Origin: JAERML01 sp035687895
GTDB lineage: Bacteria > Bacteroidota > Ignavibacteria > UBA10030 > UBA6906
Assembly (NCBI GenBank): GCA_035687895.1
Contig: DASRUE010000150.1
Coordinates: 1-22,370 of the forward strand
Direction of reading: 5' to 3'
Length of the DNA stretch: 22,370 bases
Shown here piece by piece: positions 1 to 8,900 of this stretch. Within the stretch, counting starts at the first letter, position 1. The number at the start of each line of letters is the position of its first letter. The notes under the pieces are model-generated. The model was not told the DNA's origin, searched no databases, and was given only the letters and a program-made list of their open reading frames with translations. The translations under genes and the position numbers were made by a program.

Positions 1-869
1 TTCATGCCGAACCAACGACCTTTGGGCTGAAGCTTGCGGTGTGGTTTGACGAAACGCGACGTAACATCGACCGGCTGACAGCAGCAATTGAACGCATCTC
101 CGTCGGACAAATCTCCGGCGCCGTAGGAACATTTGAACACCTCAGCCCGAAGGTTGAGGAATACGTTTGCAAAAAGCTGCGACTGAAACCGGCGCCTGTA
201 TCCACTCAGATTCTGCAGAGAGACCGCCATGCGGAATTCATGTCCACATTGGCGGTCATAGGCAGTTCGCTGGAAAAATTTGCCACGGAGATCAGGCACC
301 TGCAGAAGACGGAAGTCCTCGAGGCGGAGGAGTACTTTGCTCCCGGTCAAAAGGGCTCGTCGGCAATGCCGCACAAGCGAAATCCAATTACTTGCGAGCG
401 TATTGCAGGTTTGTCACGGGTGCTTCGAGGTAATGCGCTGGCGGCAATGGAGAACGTCGCCCTATGGCACGAGCGTGATATTACACATTCGTCTGTCGAG
501 CGTGTGATTGTTCCCGATAGCTGCATCCTACTGGACTACATGCTCGCGCTTCTGACCGACGTGATCGACCGTCTGATCGTGTATCCGGAAAATATGCTCA
601 AGAACCTCAATCGGACACATGGACTTATTTTTTCTCAATCAGTCCTTCTTGCCCTGACCAAGAAAGGGATGAAGCGGGAGGAAGCATATCGGATCGTTCA
701 AGCCGGTGCAATGGATGTTTGGCAGTCGGGAAAGGACTTCAAAGAGCTCTTACAATCACACACCAGTGTCAACTCCATGCTTTCCGCGCAGGAGATTGAG
801 CAGTTGTTCGATCTGAAGAAGAGTATCCTGAATGTGGACTACATCTTCGAACGCGTGGGGCTTGCATAG
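1..869 (+). CDS. purB: Adenylosuccinate lyase, 5'-truncated by the window edge
   Basis: Adenylosuccinate lyase acts in the cytoplasm in purine synthesis: it splits SAICAR to AICAR plus fumarate, and adenylosuccinate to AMP plus fumarate. The reading frame is open from base 3 with no start, so the gene enters from outside the window; 288 codons remain. Assuming the usual length of about 430 residues, roughly 140 are missing. The first visible residues, HAEPTTFGLKLA, match the conserved stretch after the catalytic TH. The fumarase/lyase superfamily signature GSSAMPHKRNP lies at 354-386; its flexible loop carries the catalytic serine. Later text (ENVALWHERDITHSSVER) is also typical of the Bacillus-type PurB branch. 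The stop at 867-869 is followed 23 bases later by the next gene on the same strand, so co-transcription is likely. Nothing looks damaged. Identification is firm; only the N-terminus is unknown. Confidence 0.96.
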   Translation, partial: HAEPTTFGLKLAVWFDETRRNIDRLTAAIERISVGQISGAVGTFEHLSPKVEEYVCKKLRLKPAPVSTQILQRDRHAEFMSTLAVIGSSLEKFATEIRHLQKTEVLEAEEYFAPGQKGSSAMPHKRNPITCERIAGLSRVLRGNALAAMENVALWHERDITHSSVERVIVPDSCILLDYMLALLTDVIDRLIVYPENMLKNLNRTHGLIFSQSVLLALTKKGMKREEAYRIVQAGAMDVWQSGKDFKELLQSHTSVNSMLSAQEIEQLFDLKKSILNVDYIFERVGLA

Positions 870-892
870 CACGTAGACAACAAGGAACAATC

Positions 893-2380
893 ATGGCAAA
901 GAAATTTCAGAACTTTATCAACGGAAAGTGGGTGGACGCCAGGTCCGGGCGAACGTTCGAGAACCGGAACCCTGCGAATTGGGATGAAGTGCTCGGCACG
1001 TTCCCCAAGTCCGGCAAGGAAGATGTCGACGAAGCAGTGAACGCTGCGCGTGTGGCATTTGAGAAATGGCGTCTCGTTCCTGCGCCGAAGCGCGGCGACA
1101 TCATGCGTAAAGTAGGCGATCTGATGGTGGCTCGCAAAGAACAGCTGGCGCAGCAAATGACAAAGGAGATGGGGAAAGTCCTTGCTGAAACGCGCGGTGA
1201 TGTGCAGGAAGGGATCGATACGGCATATTATGCAGCCACTGAAGGCCGTCGCCTGTTTGGTCACACGGTGCCCTCTGAGCTGCCAAACAAGTTCAACATG
1301 GCCGTTCGTGTTCCAATTGGAGTGGCGGGTATTGTCACACCGTGGAATTTCCCCATGGCGATTCCAACCTGGAAGATATTCCCGGCATTGCTCTCGGGCA
1401 ACACGGTCGTATTCAAGCCGGCCTCGGACACACCGGAGACCGCAACGTCACTCGTCCAGATCCTGATGGATGCAGGAGTGCCGGAAGGTGTGGTGAACAT
1501 TGTTCACGGTGGCGGTGGTGAAGTGGGGAACGCCATTGTCGGCCATCCCGATGTTGATCTCATAAGTTTCACCGGCTCAACCGGAGTGGGAAAGAAAATC
1601 TCGGAGATTGCAAGCCAGACGCTGAAACGTGTTTCGCTCGAACTCGGTGGGAAGAACGCGCAGCTTGTCATGGACGATGCCGATCTTGACCTTGCTCTTG
1701 AAGGCGTGCTCTGGGGAGCGTTTGGTACAACCGGCCAGCGTTGCACAGCGACAAGCCGATTGATCCTCCATGAGAAGATTCACGACAGGTTCCTTTCCAT
1801 GCTTGTCGGCCGGGTTGCGAAGCTGCGGCTGGGTGATGGCCTTGTTCAAGGAGTCGATGTTGGTCCTTGCGTGAACAAGGGTCAGCAGGAAACAGTCCAG
1901 CAATATGTCGACATCGGTCTTCAGGAGGGGGCAACGCTCGCAGCCGGTGGTGAAATTCCCAAAGATCCTCAACTGGCCAAAGGATGGTTCTACAAGCCGA
2001 CAATCTTCAGTGAGGTGAAACCGAATCATCGAATCGCGAAAGAGGAGATCTTTGGCCCCGTGCTTTCCGTCATCAGAACGAAGTCATTACAGGAGGGCGT
2101 GAATATTCTGAACGATACGATCTACGGTTTATCATCGTCCGTTTATACGAAGGATGTCAATAGCGCGTTTCAAGCCATCAGGGACATCCAAGCAGGTATC
2201 ACGTACATTAATGCACCAACCATTGGCGCCGAAGCACATATGCCGTTCGGCGGCGTAAAACAAACCGGCAACGGTCACCGCGAAGGTGGGTGGACGGTCT
2301 ATGACTTTTTCACAGAGTGGAAGGCTGTCTACATTGATTATAGCGGCGGTTTACAGCGCGCGCAGATAGATAATTATTAA
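893..2380 (+). CDS. NAD(P)-dependent aldehyde dehydrogenase, probably for 2-aminoadipate semialdehyde
   Basis: This is a full-length ALDH-superfamily enzyme (495 residues, the usual size) that oxidises an aldehyde to the acid with NAD(P)+. All catalytic landmarks are present: Asn152 in TPWNFP, Lys175 in VVFKPA for cofactor binding, the FTGST nucleotide loop, general base Glu250 in LELGGKN, and nucleophile Cys284 in GQRCTATSR. The Glu-Cys spacing of 34 equals that of well-studied ALDHs. EEIFGPVLSV and the MPFGG...GNGHREGG tail are also normal. The start at 893 is preceded by AAGGA. The substrate is inferred from context: the next gene is an L-lysine 6-aminotransferase, whose product is 2-aminoadipate 6-semialdehyde (in equilibrium with piperideine-6-carboxylate), so this enzyme would make 2-aminoadipate. 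The sequence has ELGGKN rather than the ELGGNN of the ALDH7 family that usually does this, and looks closer to YcbD/ketoglutarate-semialdehyde-type ALDHs, so other aldehydes remain possible. Confidence 0.9.
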   Translation: MAKKFQNFINGKWVDARSGRTFENRNPANWDEVLGTFPKSGKEDVDEAVNAARVAFEKWRLVPAPKRGDIMRKVGDLMVARKEQLAQQMTKEMGKVLAETRGDVQEGIDTAYYAATEGRRLFGHTVPSELPNKFNMAVRVPIGVAGIVTPWNFPMAIPTWKIFPALLSGNTVVFKPASDTPETATSLVQILMDAGVPEGVVNIVHGGGGEVGNAIVGHPDVDLISFTGSTGVGKKISEIASQTLKRVSLELGGKNAQLVMDDADLDLALEGVLWGAFGTTGQRCTATSRLILHEKIHDRFLSMLVGRVAKLRLGDGLVQGVDVGPCVNKGQQETVQQYVDIGLQEGATLAAGGEIPKDPQLAKGWFYKPTIFSEVKPNHRIAKEEIFGPVLSVIRTKSLQEGVNILNDTIYGLSSSVYTKDVNSAFQAIRDIQAGITYINAPTIGAEAHMPFGGVKQTGNGHREGGWTVYDFFTEWKAVYIDYSGGLQRAQIDNY

Positions 2381-2513
2381 GAGGACGTCGCCATGGTCCA
2401 GCAAAGAATCCATATCATCTCCCTCTATGAGCATCAGGAGTTCTTCTAAGTAGCCGTGTGTCGGATAGTCAACGTATTCCCACACGACCTACACTCATGG
2501 AAGGATTTCAACT

Positions 2514-3875
2514 ATGTCAATACAACAGGCAGCTCCAGTGGCGGTGTCGCGACATAAAACCGCCGTATTACCCTCAAACGTCCTCCCGACGCTTGCCAGG
2601 CATATGCTGGTGGACGGTTTCGAAATCGTTGTCGATCTAAAACGAAGCAAAGGATCATACATCGTAGACGCCAAGGACGGGAAGAGGTATCTCGACTTCT
2701 TCACATTCGTGGCATCTTCTCCCGTTGGTCTCAACCACCCGCGCATGACGTCGCCCGAATTCCTCGAGCGTCTGGCCTATGTTGCGGTCAATAAGCCGTC
2801 GAACTCGGACATCTACACCGCGGAACAAGCGGAGTTCCTCAATACGTTCTCGCGGGTTGCAATTCCCTCCTATCTTCCCCATGCGTTCTTTGTCGAAGGT
2901 GGTGCCCTTGGTGTGGAGAACGCACTCAAGGCGGCATTCGATTGGAAAATCAGGAAGAACTTTGCAAAGGGGTACAAGGAGGAACGGGGCCGGCAAGTGA
3001 TTCATTTCCGACAGTGCTTCCACGGCAGAACCGGATATACGCTCTCGATGACCAACACCGATCCGGTGAAAACCGACCTCTACCCGAAATTCAGCTGGCC
3101 GCGGGTCCATAATCCGGCAATCAAGTTTCCGCTGAATGATGCAAACCTGGCCCTGGTAATCAAGGAGGAGGCAGAGAGCATCGGGCAAATCAAGGAAGCC
3201 TTCCGGATGAACAAGGACGACATTGCTGCGATCATCCTTGAGCCCATCCAGGGTGAAGGAGGCGACAACCACTTTCGCGCGGAGTTTTTCCAAGCACTTC
3301 GCCAACTCGCCAGCGAGAACGATGCCATGCTGATTTTCGACGAGGTGCAGACGGGCATTGCCATGACCGGAAAGATGTGGGCTCACCAGCACTTCGTGGA
3401 GCCTGATATGATTTCGTTCGGGAAGAAGATGCAGGTGTGCGGCTTCCTCTGTGGCAAGCGGATCGATGAGGTGAAGGAGAACGTGTTTGTGGTGCCGAGC
3501 AGGATTAACTCAACGTGGGGGGGGAATCTTGTGGACATGGTCCGTGCCCAGAGGTATTTGGAGATCATCGAGGAGGAACACCTTGTTGACAACGCCCGCA
3601 CTATGGGTGAGCACTTGTTGAACTGTTTGGTGGCCCTCTCACAGGAATTTCCCACCATTATTTCGAATCCGAGGGGAAGGGGTCTCTACGCGGCGTTCGA
3701 TGCCTCCTCCAACGATGTCCGCACGAAGCTCCGACAGCGCTGCTTCCAAAAGGGATTGATCATCCTACCGAGTGGCGAGCGGTCGATTCGGTTCCGGCCA
3801 CCGCTTACTGTCTCGGAAAGTGAGATTGATGAAGGGCTGGGGATCATCAGACAGTCCGTCAAAGAGACTCCCTAG
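2514..3875 (+). CDS. lat: L-lysine 6-aminotransferase (lysine epsilon-aminotransferase)
   Basis: This PLP-dependent class III aminotransferase moves the epsilon-amino group of lysine to 2-oxoglutarate, giving 2-aminoadipate 6-semialdehyde and glutamate. At 453 residues it is the family's usual length and is collinear from memory with Mycobacterium tuberculosis Lat (Rv3290c): HMLVDGFEIVVDL near the start, DFFTFVASSPVGLNHP, NKPSNSDIYT, FFVEGGALGVENALKAAFDWK (phosphate-binding region from Glu128), FHGRTGYTLS from Phe169, EPIQGEGGDNHFR, FDEVQTG with Asp276 facing the PLP ring nitrogen, and SFGKKMQVCG, where Lys304 should form the Schiff base. RINSTWGGN and RFRPPLTV near the C-terminus are also conserved. 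The start is supported by GGAAGG nine bases upstream. It follows the aldehyde dehydrogenase after 133 bases and is closed by a strong terminator at 3902. The pair fits lysine catabolism to 2-aminoadipate. No beta-lactam biosynthesis gene, the other known context, is visible. Confidence 0.95.
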   Translation: MSIQQAAPVAVSRHKTAVLPSNVLPTLARHMLVDGFEIVVDLKRSKGSYIVDAKDGKRYLDFFTFVASSPVGLNHPRMTSPEFLERLAYVAVNKPSNSDIYTAEQAEFLNTFSRVAIPSYLPHAFFVEGGALGVENALKAAFDWKIRKNFAKGYKEERGRQVIHFRQCFHGRTGYTLSMTNTDPVKTDLYPKFSWPRVHNPAIKFPLNDANLALVIKEEAESIGQIKEAFRMNKDDIAAIILEPIQGEGGDNHFRAEFFQALRQLASENDAMLIFDEVQTGIAMTGKMWAHQHFVEPDMISFGKKMQVCGFLCGKRIDEVKENVFVVPSRINSTWGGNLVDMVRAQRYLEIIEEEHLVDNARTMGEHLLNCLVALSQEFPTIISNPRGRGLYAAFDASSNDVRTKLRQRCFQKGLIILPSGERSIRFRPPLTVSESEIDEGLGIIRQSVKETP

Positions 3876-3901
3876 ACTATTTCGTTACATCCACAGAACA
3901 G

Positions 3902-3936
3902 AACGCCTCCGGGAGTACCCGGAGGCGTTTGTGTTT
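3902..3936 (+). terminator. Rho-independent terminator of the purB-ALDH-lat unit
   Basis: A perfect 12-bp inverted repeat (AACGCCTCCGGG, loop AGTA, then its complement at 3918-3929) lies 26 bases after the lat stop and runs into TTGTGTTT. It is GC-rich with a tetraloop and a moderately T-rich tail, so a plus-strand intrinsic terminator is the natural reading. The stem is also symmetrical enough to block transcription arriving from the convergent gene. Confidence 0.88.
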
Positions 3937-3950
3937 CGTCCCCAAACAGA

Positions 3951-3980
3951 ACCGTCCCGTTGATGAATCGACGGGACGGT
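3951..3980 (-). terminator. Probable terminator of the 614-residue secreted-protein gene
   Basis: A 10-bp perfect inverted repeat (ACCGTCCCGT at 3951-3960 with its complement at 3971-3980), extendable by a few pairs into the loop, lies 26 bases downstream of the minus-strand stop at 4007. On the minus strand it leads into TTCTGTTT, only moderately T-rich. With the hairpin at 3902 it forms a back-to-back pair between convergent genes. Confidence 0.65.
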
Positions 3981-4006
3981 GAAAAATGATAACGATATTG
4001 CCTGTG

Positions 4007-5851
4007 TTACTTCAGCAGCAACATCTTCTTAATGTTGGTGAATGATGATTTGCCATCGGCAGACTTTGCCACAAGGCTGTAGAAGTACATACCACTCGCA
4101 ACCGGCGCCCCTGCTGAATTGCGTCCATTCCAGATTGCCTGGAATGTACCTGCACTCTGAGGCCCGTCAACAAGTGTTGCAATTTCCTGTCCCAGAACGT
4201 TGTGGATCCTGACCGTTACGTTCGCTGCAACCGGCAATCCAAACTGGATTGTCGTGGTTGGGTTAAACGGGTTCGGGTAGTTCTGCATCAATGTGAATGT
4301 CGAGGGTCGTTCCTCGGTTGGGGAAACATGGGTTGAGATGGTCCGCGCCACCTGGACCGCATCAATACCCAAAAAGTCGGAACTCGTCCCTGAAAAGCCG
4401 CCGTTGAAGTGGAGGTACCTGAACGCTGCATGAACCGTGCTGTTCGGTGGAACAAGACCGGTCAGGGGGTATTGCCTCAGGCTCCACCCCGATTTGGGAA
4501 CCTCGAAGTAGTCGACAATAATGGTGAAGCTTGATGTGTCGACACCGCTTGTCGAGAGTAGAACCATCAAAGAGTCGGGGAAATTCGCTTGTGGCGGTGG
4601 TTGCAGGACAGACCTCGTGTAGAATCTGAGTGTGTCCATGCGATTGGGTGCGCCTACGCCGGGAATGGGTGGGGAAATCAGATAGTCATCGATATAGAGA
4701 TTATTTGCCCGTTGGAAATTGTTGCCGGCAAAGCCGCTCCCTTCAAAGGGAAGAAATGGAGATGTTGCCGATCCCTGGAACCACGCGGGGAATATTCCTC
4801 CATCCCTATTGACCGCGGTCCAGCCTGCCGGGGGGAATGTACTGTCATTGAATGTTTCCAGAAAAACCACGTTGGAATCAACAACCTGAACGATCGCCTC
4901 AGCTGTGTCGTTGGAAGTGTTGGAGTCTCCCACAAGGTCTGTCCAGGAAATGATCACGTGAGTTCCCGGTGACGGACTCATCCGTGGAAGCGAAAGTGTA
5001 TCGGTTGTACCGGGGGGGAGAGGGTTGCTGTTTACGATCGGTGGTTGCATCTGGCTGTCCACCATCCATTGGATCTGGTAAGATGGTTCAACAAAAGACC
5101 CGTAGTTTCGAATGACGGCCGATAGGGTTAGGGCGCGGAAGTCTTCCGTAAACATAGTCTCGAATCTCGTGGTGCTTTTTTTTGCCAGTACCGACTGGCG
5201 GGATCCGTCCATGATTCCTTGAGCCGATTGTGCGCCACCACTACTGATGAGCGATATCATTCCGATATCATGAAATGAAGAGTCCAGGATGCTGACATCG
5301 TCAAGATACATGTTGTTTCCGTAGCCGCTGATCCCTCGAAAACAGAAAAAAACGCGGTTCATCCCACGGAATGGCAGGAGCGACGTGGCTTCTTTTCTCC
5401 AACCGGGTACTGACTGGTACCTCCGGATTCCAGCGATCAAAGTCCAGGGTCCGCTGATGCTGTCTCCAGTGGTTGCCTCAAGATAGACAGAGTCCTGGTT
5501 TGATGAGAATTCGTCATCGTGGTACATGAAGAACTCGAAATAAGGATCAACGGAAGAAGACAGATCGACTCTTGGTGTGATGAGACGCGCCTGCTCCCCG
5601 GCGGCTGCCTCATATGAATTGAATTTTGCCTGGCCACTGCCGGTGTGAGGGGTAATCGGAGGGTTGGTGCCTACCCCGACGACAGTCCAGGCCGCAAGCG
5701 TTCCTGTTGTGCGATGAACGCTCCAACCGGCTGGAATTGAGCCGCCATCAAATCCTTCTGTGAGATATACCGAGAGCGGAGCATCGACTGATGCCACACA
5801 GAAATACGTGAGCAGAATGGTGGAACAGGTCAAGAAGAGGAATACTCGCAT
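4007..5851 (-). CDS. Secreted protein with two choice-of-anchor J-like domains and a T9SS type A sorting domain
   Basis: This 614-residue protein should be exported by Sec and then cross the outer membrane through the type IX secretion system. Residues 1-24 (MRVFLFLTCSTILL...) form a signal peptide. A first jelly-roll module of the choice-of-anchor J/cleaved-adhesin type spans about 28-190 (EGFDGGSIPAGW ... YLDDVSILD). A CARDB-like beta-sandwich follows at about 193-320 (HDIGMISL ... SNDTAEAIV). A second anchor-J module starts near 328 (ETFNDSTFPPAGW) and ends near 500 (GIDAVQV). The sorting domain occupies about 515-614 (QNYPNPFNPTTTI ... VLGQEIATL ... FTNIKKMLLLK). No catalytic motif is visible, so binding or adhesion is the best guess. 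An in-frame stop at 5870-5872 and the signal peptide fix the start; there is no good Shine-Dalgarno sequence, unlike at its neighbours. A promoter lies at 5888-5916 and a terminator at 3951. The exact ligand is unknown. Confidence 0.88.
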   Translation of the reverse strand: MRVFLFLTCSTILLTYFCVASVDAPLSVYLTEGFDGGSIPAGWSVHRTTGTLAAWTVVGVGTNPPITPHTGSGQAKFNSYEAAAGEQARLITPRVDLSSSVDPYFEFFMYHDDEFSSNQDSVYLEATTGDSISGPWTLIAGIRRYQSVPGWRKEATSLLPFRGMNRVFFCFRGISGYGNNMYLDDVSILDSSFHDIGMISLISSGGAQSAQGIMDGSRQSVLAKKSTTRFETMFTEDFRALTLSAVIRNYGSFVEPSYQIQWMVDSQMQPPIVNSNPLPPGTTDTLSLPRMSPSPGTHVIISWTDLVGDSNTSNDTAEAIVQVVDSNVVFLETFNDSTFPPAGWTAVNRDGGIFPAWFQGSATSPFLPFEGSGFAGNNFQRANNLYIDDYLISPPIPGVGAPNRMDTLRFYTRSVLQPPPQANFPDSLMVLLSTSGVDTSSFTIIVDYFEVPKSGWSLRQYPLTGLVPPNSTVHAAFRYLHFNGGFSGTSSDFLGIDAVQVARTISTHVSPTEERPSTFTLMQNYPNPFNPTTTIQFGLPVAANVTVRIHNVLGQEIATLVDGPQSAGTFQAIWNGRNSAGAPVASGMYFYSLVAKSADGKSSFTNIKKMLLLK

Positions 5852-5887
5852 CAGGAGCCAATGAGTGTTTCAGGTATTCAATAGTGT

Positions 5888-5916
5888 AATATAGCGCTGC
5901 CTTCCATCTTTTTCAA
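5888..5916 (-). promoter_or_regulatory. Sigma-70-like promoter for the 614-residue gene
   Basis: On the minus strand TTGAAA (5911-5916) and TATATT (5888-5893) are separated by exactly 17 bases; each box matches the consensus at five of six positions. The predicted start near 5881 leaves a leader of about 30 bases. The -35 box begins just after the T-tract of the terminator of the preceding gene, as expected for a tightly packed but independent unit. Confidence 0.6.
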
Positions 5917-5925
5917 TCTCTTCTC

Positions 5926-5959
5926 AAAAGAAAACCCGGGCACGTTTGCCGTACCCGGG
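5926..5959 (-). terminator. Rho-independent terminator of the 1930-residue gene
   Basis: Read on the minus strand, CCCGGGTACG, a 5-base loop and CGTGCCCGGG form a 10-bp stem with one G-T wobble, followed directly by TTTTCTTTT (5926-5934). It lies 26 bases past the stop codon at 5986. Stem strength and the T-tract make this the clearest terminator on the minus strand. Confidence 0.9.
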
Positions 5960-5985
5960 GTCCTTGTGTTACCCACTGCCCGAAA

Positions 5986-8900
5986 TTACTTCAGCATGAG
6001 CATCTTCTTGATACTGGAGAATGTTCCGGTGCCGTCCACCGACCTGGCCTCGATGCGGTAGAAGTATACACCACTTGCGACCGGCGAACCAGACTGGTTC
6101 CGACCGTTCCATTCAAGGGTGAAATACCCCGATTGCTGCCCGCCGTCGATCAGTGTGGCAATCTCCTGACCAAGCACGTTGTAGACCTTCAACGTTACAA
6201 ACGACTCTGTTGGGAGTGCGTACTGGATCGTCGTCACCGGGTTGAAGGGGTTCGGATAGTTCTGTGCCAGATCGAAAACTTCAGGCAAACCGGCTGTCTC
6301 ATCCTTCACACCGACGAGGGTCACGTCTATTGTGTTGCCCAAGCGTTGCACCCACGCCCGTTGCGCTGCACGTGCCGCAGCGACCGCATTGGCGAGAGAA
6401 GTCCCGCCGAACATCGCGAAGCCAATCCTCTTTGTGGCGCCTACAGCAACGCTATATGGTCCGCTACCAAAGACTTGCGCGTGGTCGACGGCTGAACCGG
6501 CGTCGCCGTTCGGATTCGTCGCACGGTTGCCGGTCATGTAGCGCCATTTGTCTCCGTTGGTCACGTGTGCTGTTGGGTAGATTTCGGATGTTGAAATGGC
6601 TACGCGCCGGCCGCGGAAACGATTCTCGTGCAACGGCACAACACCCATCCAGCTATTGGGCGACGCACCCTGATGCATTTCCAGCATGTCGAACGCAAAG
6701 GGGTTCCCGCCATTGACGCCAGGAATCGTGTTGGTTGAATCGACAACGACTGCCCCGCGATCGTTTGCCGTGGCAGGGTCCACATCCCAGTCGAGGAGTC
6801 CACCTGCGTGGAGTGTTGTCCACGGAGTAGCAGAGGTATTGACGATGTCAAGCTCAAAGATCAGGAAATTGTCAATACCTGCAGAATCCCAACTGACAGT
6901 GCGCTGATTAACACGAGCGCCGAACGGGGTCTCCGCTAACGAGTCCGTGAAGGACGTTGTCATCGTCGTTCTATTTCCTGTAGTAACGGAATCGAGCGCC
7001 GTTAGAAACTTGAAGTCGGCGTCGTACGCTCCGTTTGATGCATTGGTGCGCGCGCCATCGGACACGCGTGTCGAGTCAAGCGCGACCATGATGCCGTCTC
7101 CGAACAATCGCTGACCCGCAGTAGTCACCGGGTTGAACCGGAAGCCGCTGCCAGGTCCCGTACCGACGAATGCATTCAACGAACCGATTGTACCTTCGTT
7201 CGTAACTGTGGCTCGGAATGCAGACGTCACGTGGTCTTTACGTTGTTCCGTCGGCAACGGGATGCTGACTGTGAACGTCGTCGAAGCGGAGTCGTTTGCG
7301 GGATTGGCATCCGTTCCAAGAACCGTCCACGCCATGGCAGTATGTGAGCCCAGCGTTGCGGTATTCCATTGGAAGAGGAGGGTGTCGACGTCGCCGATCT
7401 CAAGTGTTGCTGTATTGCTGACCGTTGCCTGCGTTACTCCGTCGATGGACCACGCAACATCATAGGCTGCTTCATCAAGGTCTCCGTAGTTCGTAACAAG
7501 AGCACGGAAGTAGACGGTATCCGGCGGTGATGCAATCCGCTCCACGGCGGAAACCCCGATGTCGTGCACGGGGGGAGTTACGCCAACAGCGCGAAGGAGC
7601 CATGCTCTTTCGGTCGTAATAACCAACGGCGCCCAGCTTATCCCGCCATCGCCGGATACGTAGCTATGACCGGGCGTGGTGAGTGGTGAGTTGTGTGCGC
7701 CCATCGGAAATGGAATGAGTGGCGAAAATGTGACGCTCAGCCAGAAATCTGATCCAGCCGCGAAAGCGGGAGCGTCATCGCCGAGGGGGACGGTGAAATA
7801 ATCCCCCACTGCGCCAGGCTGGAGGTAATTGCCACCACCGACTTTCTTGCTGTACAGCATCGCGCCGGGCGCAGTTGTATCGACGCCTGCCGCCCAGACG
7901 CGCACCTCGATCGAGTCAGCATTTCCTTCGTTTCGGTAGAAGGCATCCACGTTTGCGATTTTCATATCCGCAGGGGCAGTGAAACGAACACCTGCCGTCA
8001 CTGCATTGATCCCGTTATTGAACCCTATGTACGTATTCGGTGTGTTCGGGCCATTGTCGTACTTGACGCGCACGGCCAAGTCAGGATACACCAGCGTGTG
8101 CATGTACTGTCTACTGTCGTTTGTGGTGTCGCTATCACCCGAAGCTACTGCCCTCGCAATGGTCGTTAGTGTTCCGCGCACCAGAGGAGTAGTCGTGAGA
8201 CTCACGGTGTCAAGAGTGCCTGCCGGGAAGCCGGGCCTCGGAACAGGCGTCCCTGCCACGCCGCCAACGGACCACTGGATAGAGTAAGGAGGTGCCGTAA
8301 GCCCGAAGCTGCTGACGGTGCTTGTCATTGTAATAGGGTTATTCGCCAAGGCGCCATCGACTCCTCCGCCAATGATGAATACCCTGCCATCAGGTGTATA
8401 TGCCTCGAGTGAATGAGCAAAGCGTGTTGGCGAATTGTCAATCAATACGCTTCTATTCACATTCGACGAAGGAAGAGCTCCCGGGGAATTTGGATTGGCG
8501 AGGGTCACAGGATCACCCTTGACATCTTCCTGGATGGTCCTCTCCACGGGTCTGAAGGGATTAGGGATGCCATTGAGCTGCGTGAGCGAGTTCATTGAAT
8601 AATCGACGGCCGGTGAAGCCGCAATGCGCACGTCATCAAATGCCCAGCCGTCAGGGGTACTGACCGAGCCGTCTGACCCGAAGCGGAATCGTATGTAGAC
8701 AAGAGCGTGGCCTCCTGCCCCGGTGAGACGTATTTTGGATGATACATACCCTGTTCCGAAGACCGAGGAATTCCCCGACCACTTAGGTGGAATAACGGGG
8801 CCAGATGTGCTACTGTTGTTGTACCAGTTAAAGCCCAAGGGGTCGTTCAGAACACCGACGCGACTGAACGTTGATCCTCCGTCGGTGGACATTTCAACGA

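Noticed and set aside
2393..2449. 18-codon open frame (MVQQRIHIISLY...) between the dehydrogenase and lat
   Set aside because: Too short to judge, only a weak GAGG upstream, and no known leader-peptide features such as runs of lysine codons or an attenuator hairpin.
2454..2492. CGTGTG...CACACG inverted repeat upstream of lat as a terminator or operator
   Set aside because: Only a 6-bp stem with a loop of more than 20 bases and no T-tract; likely chance.
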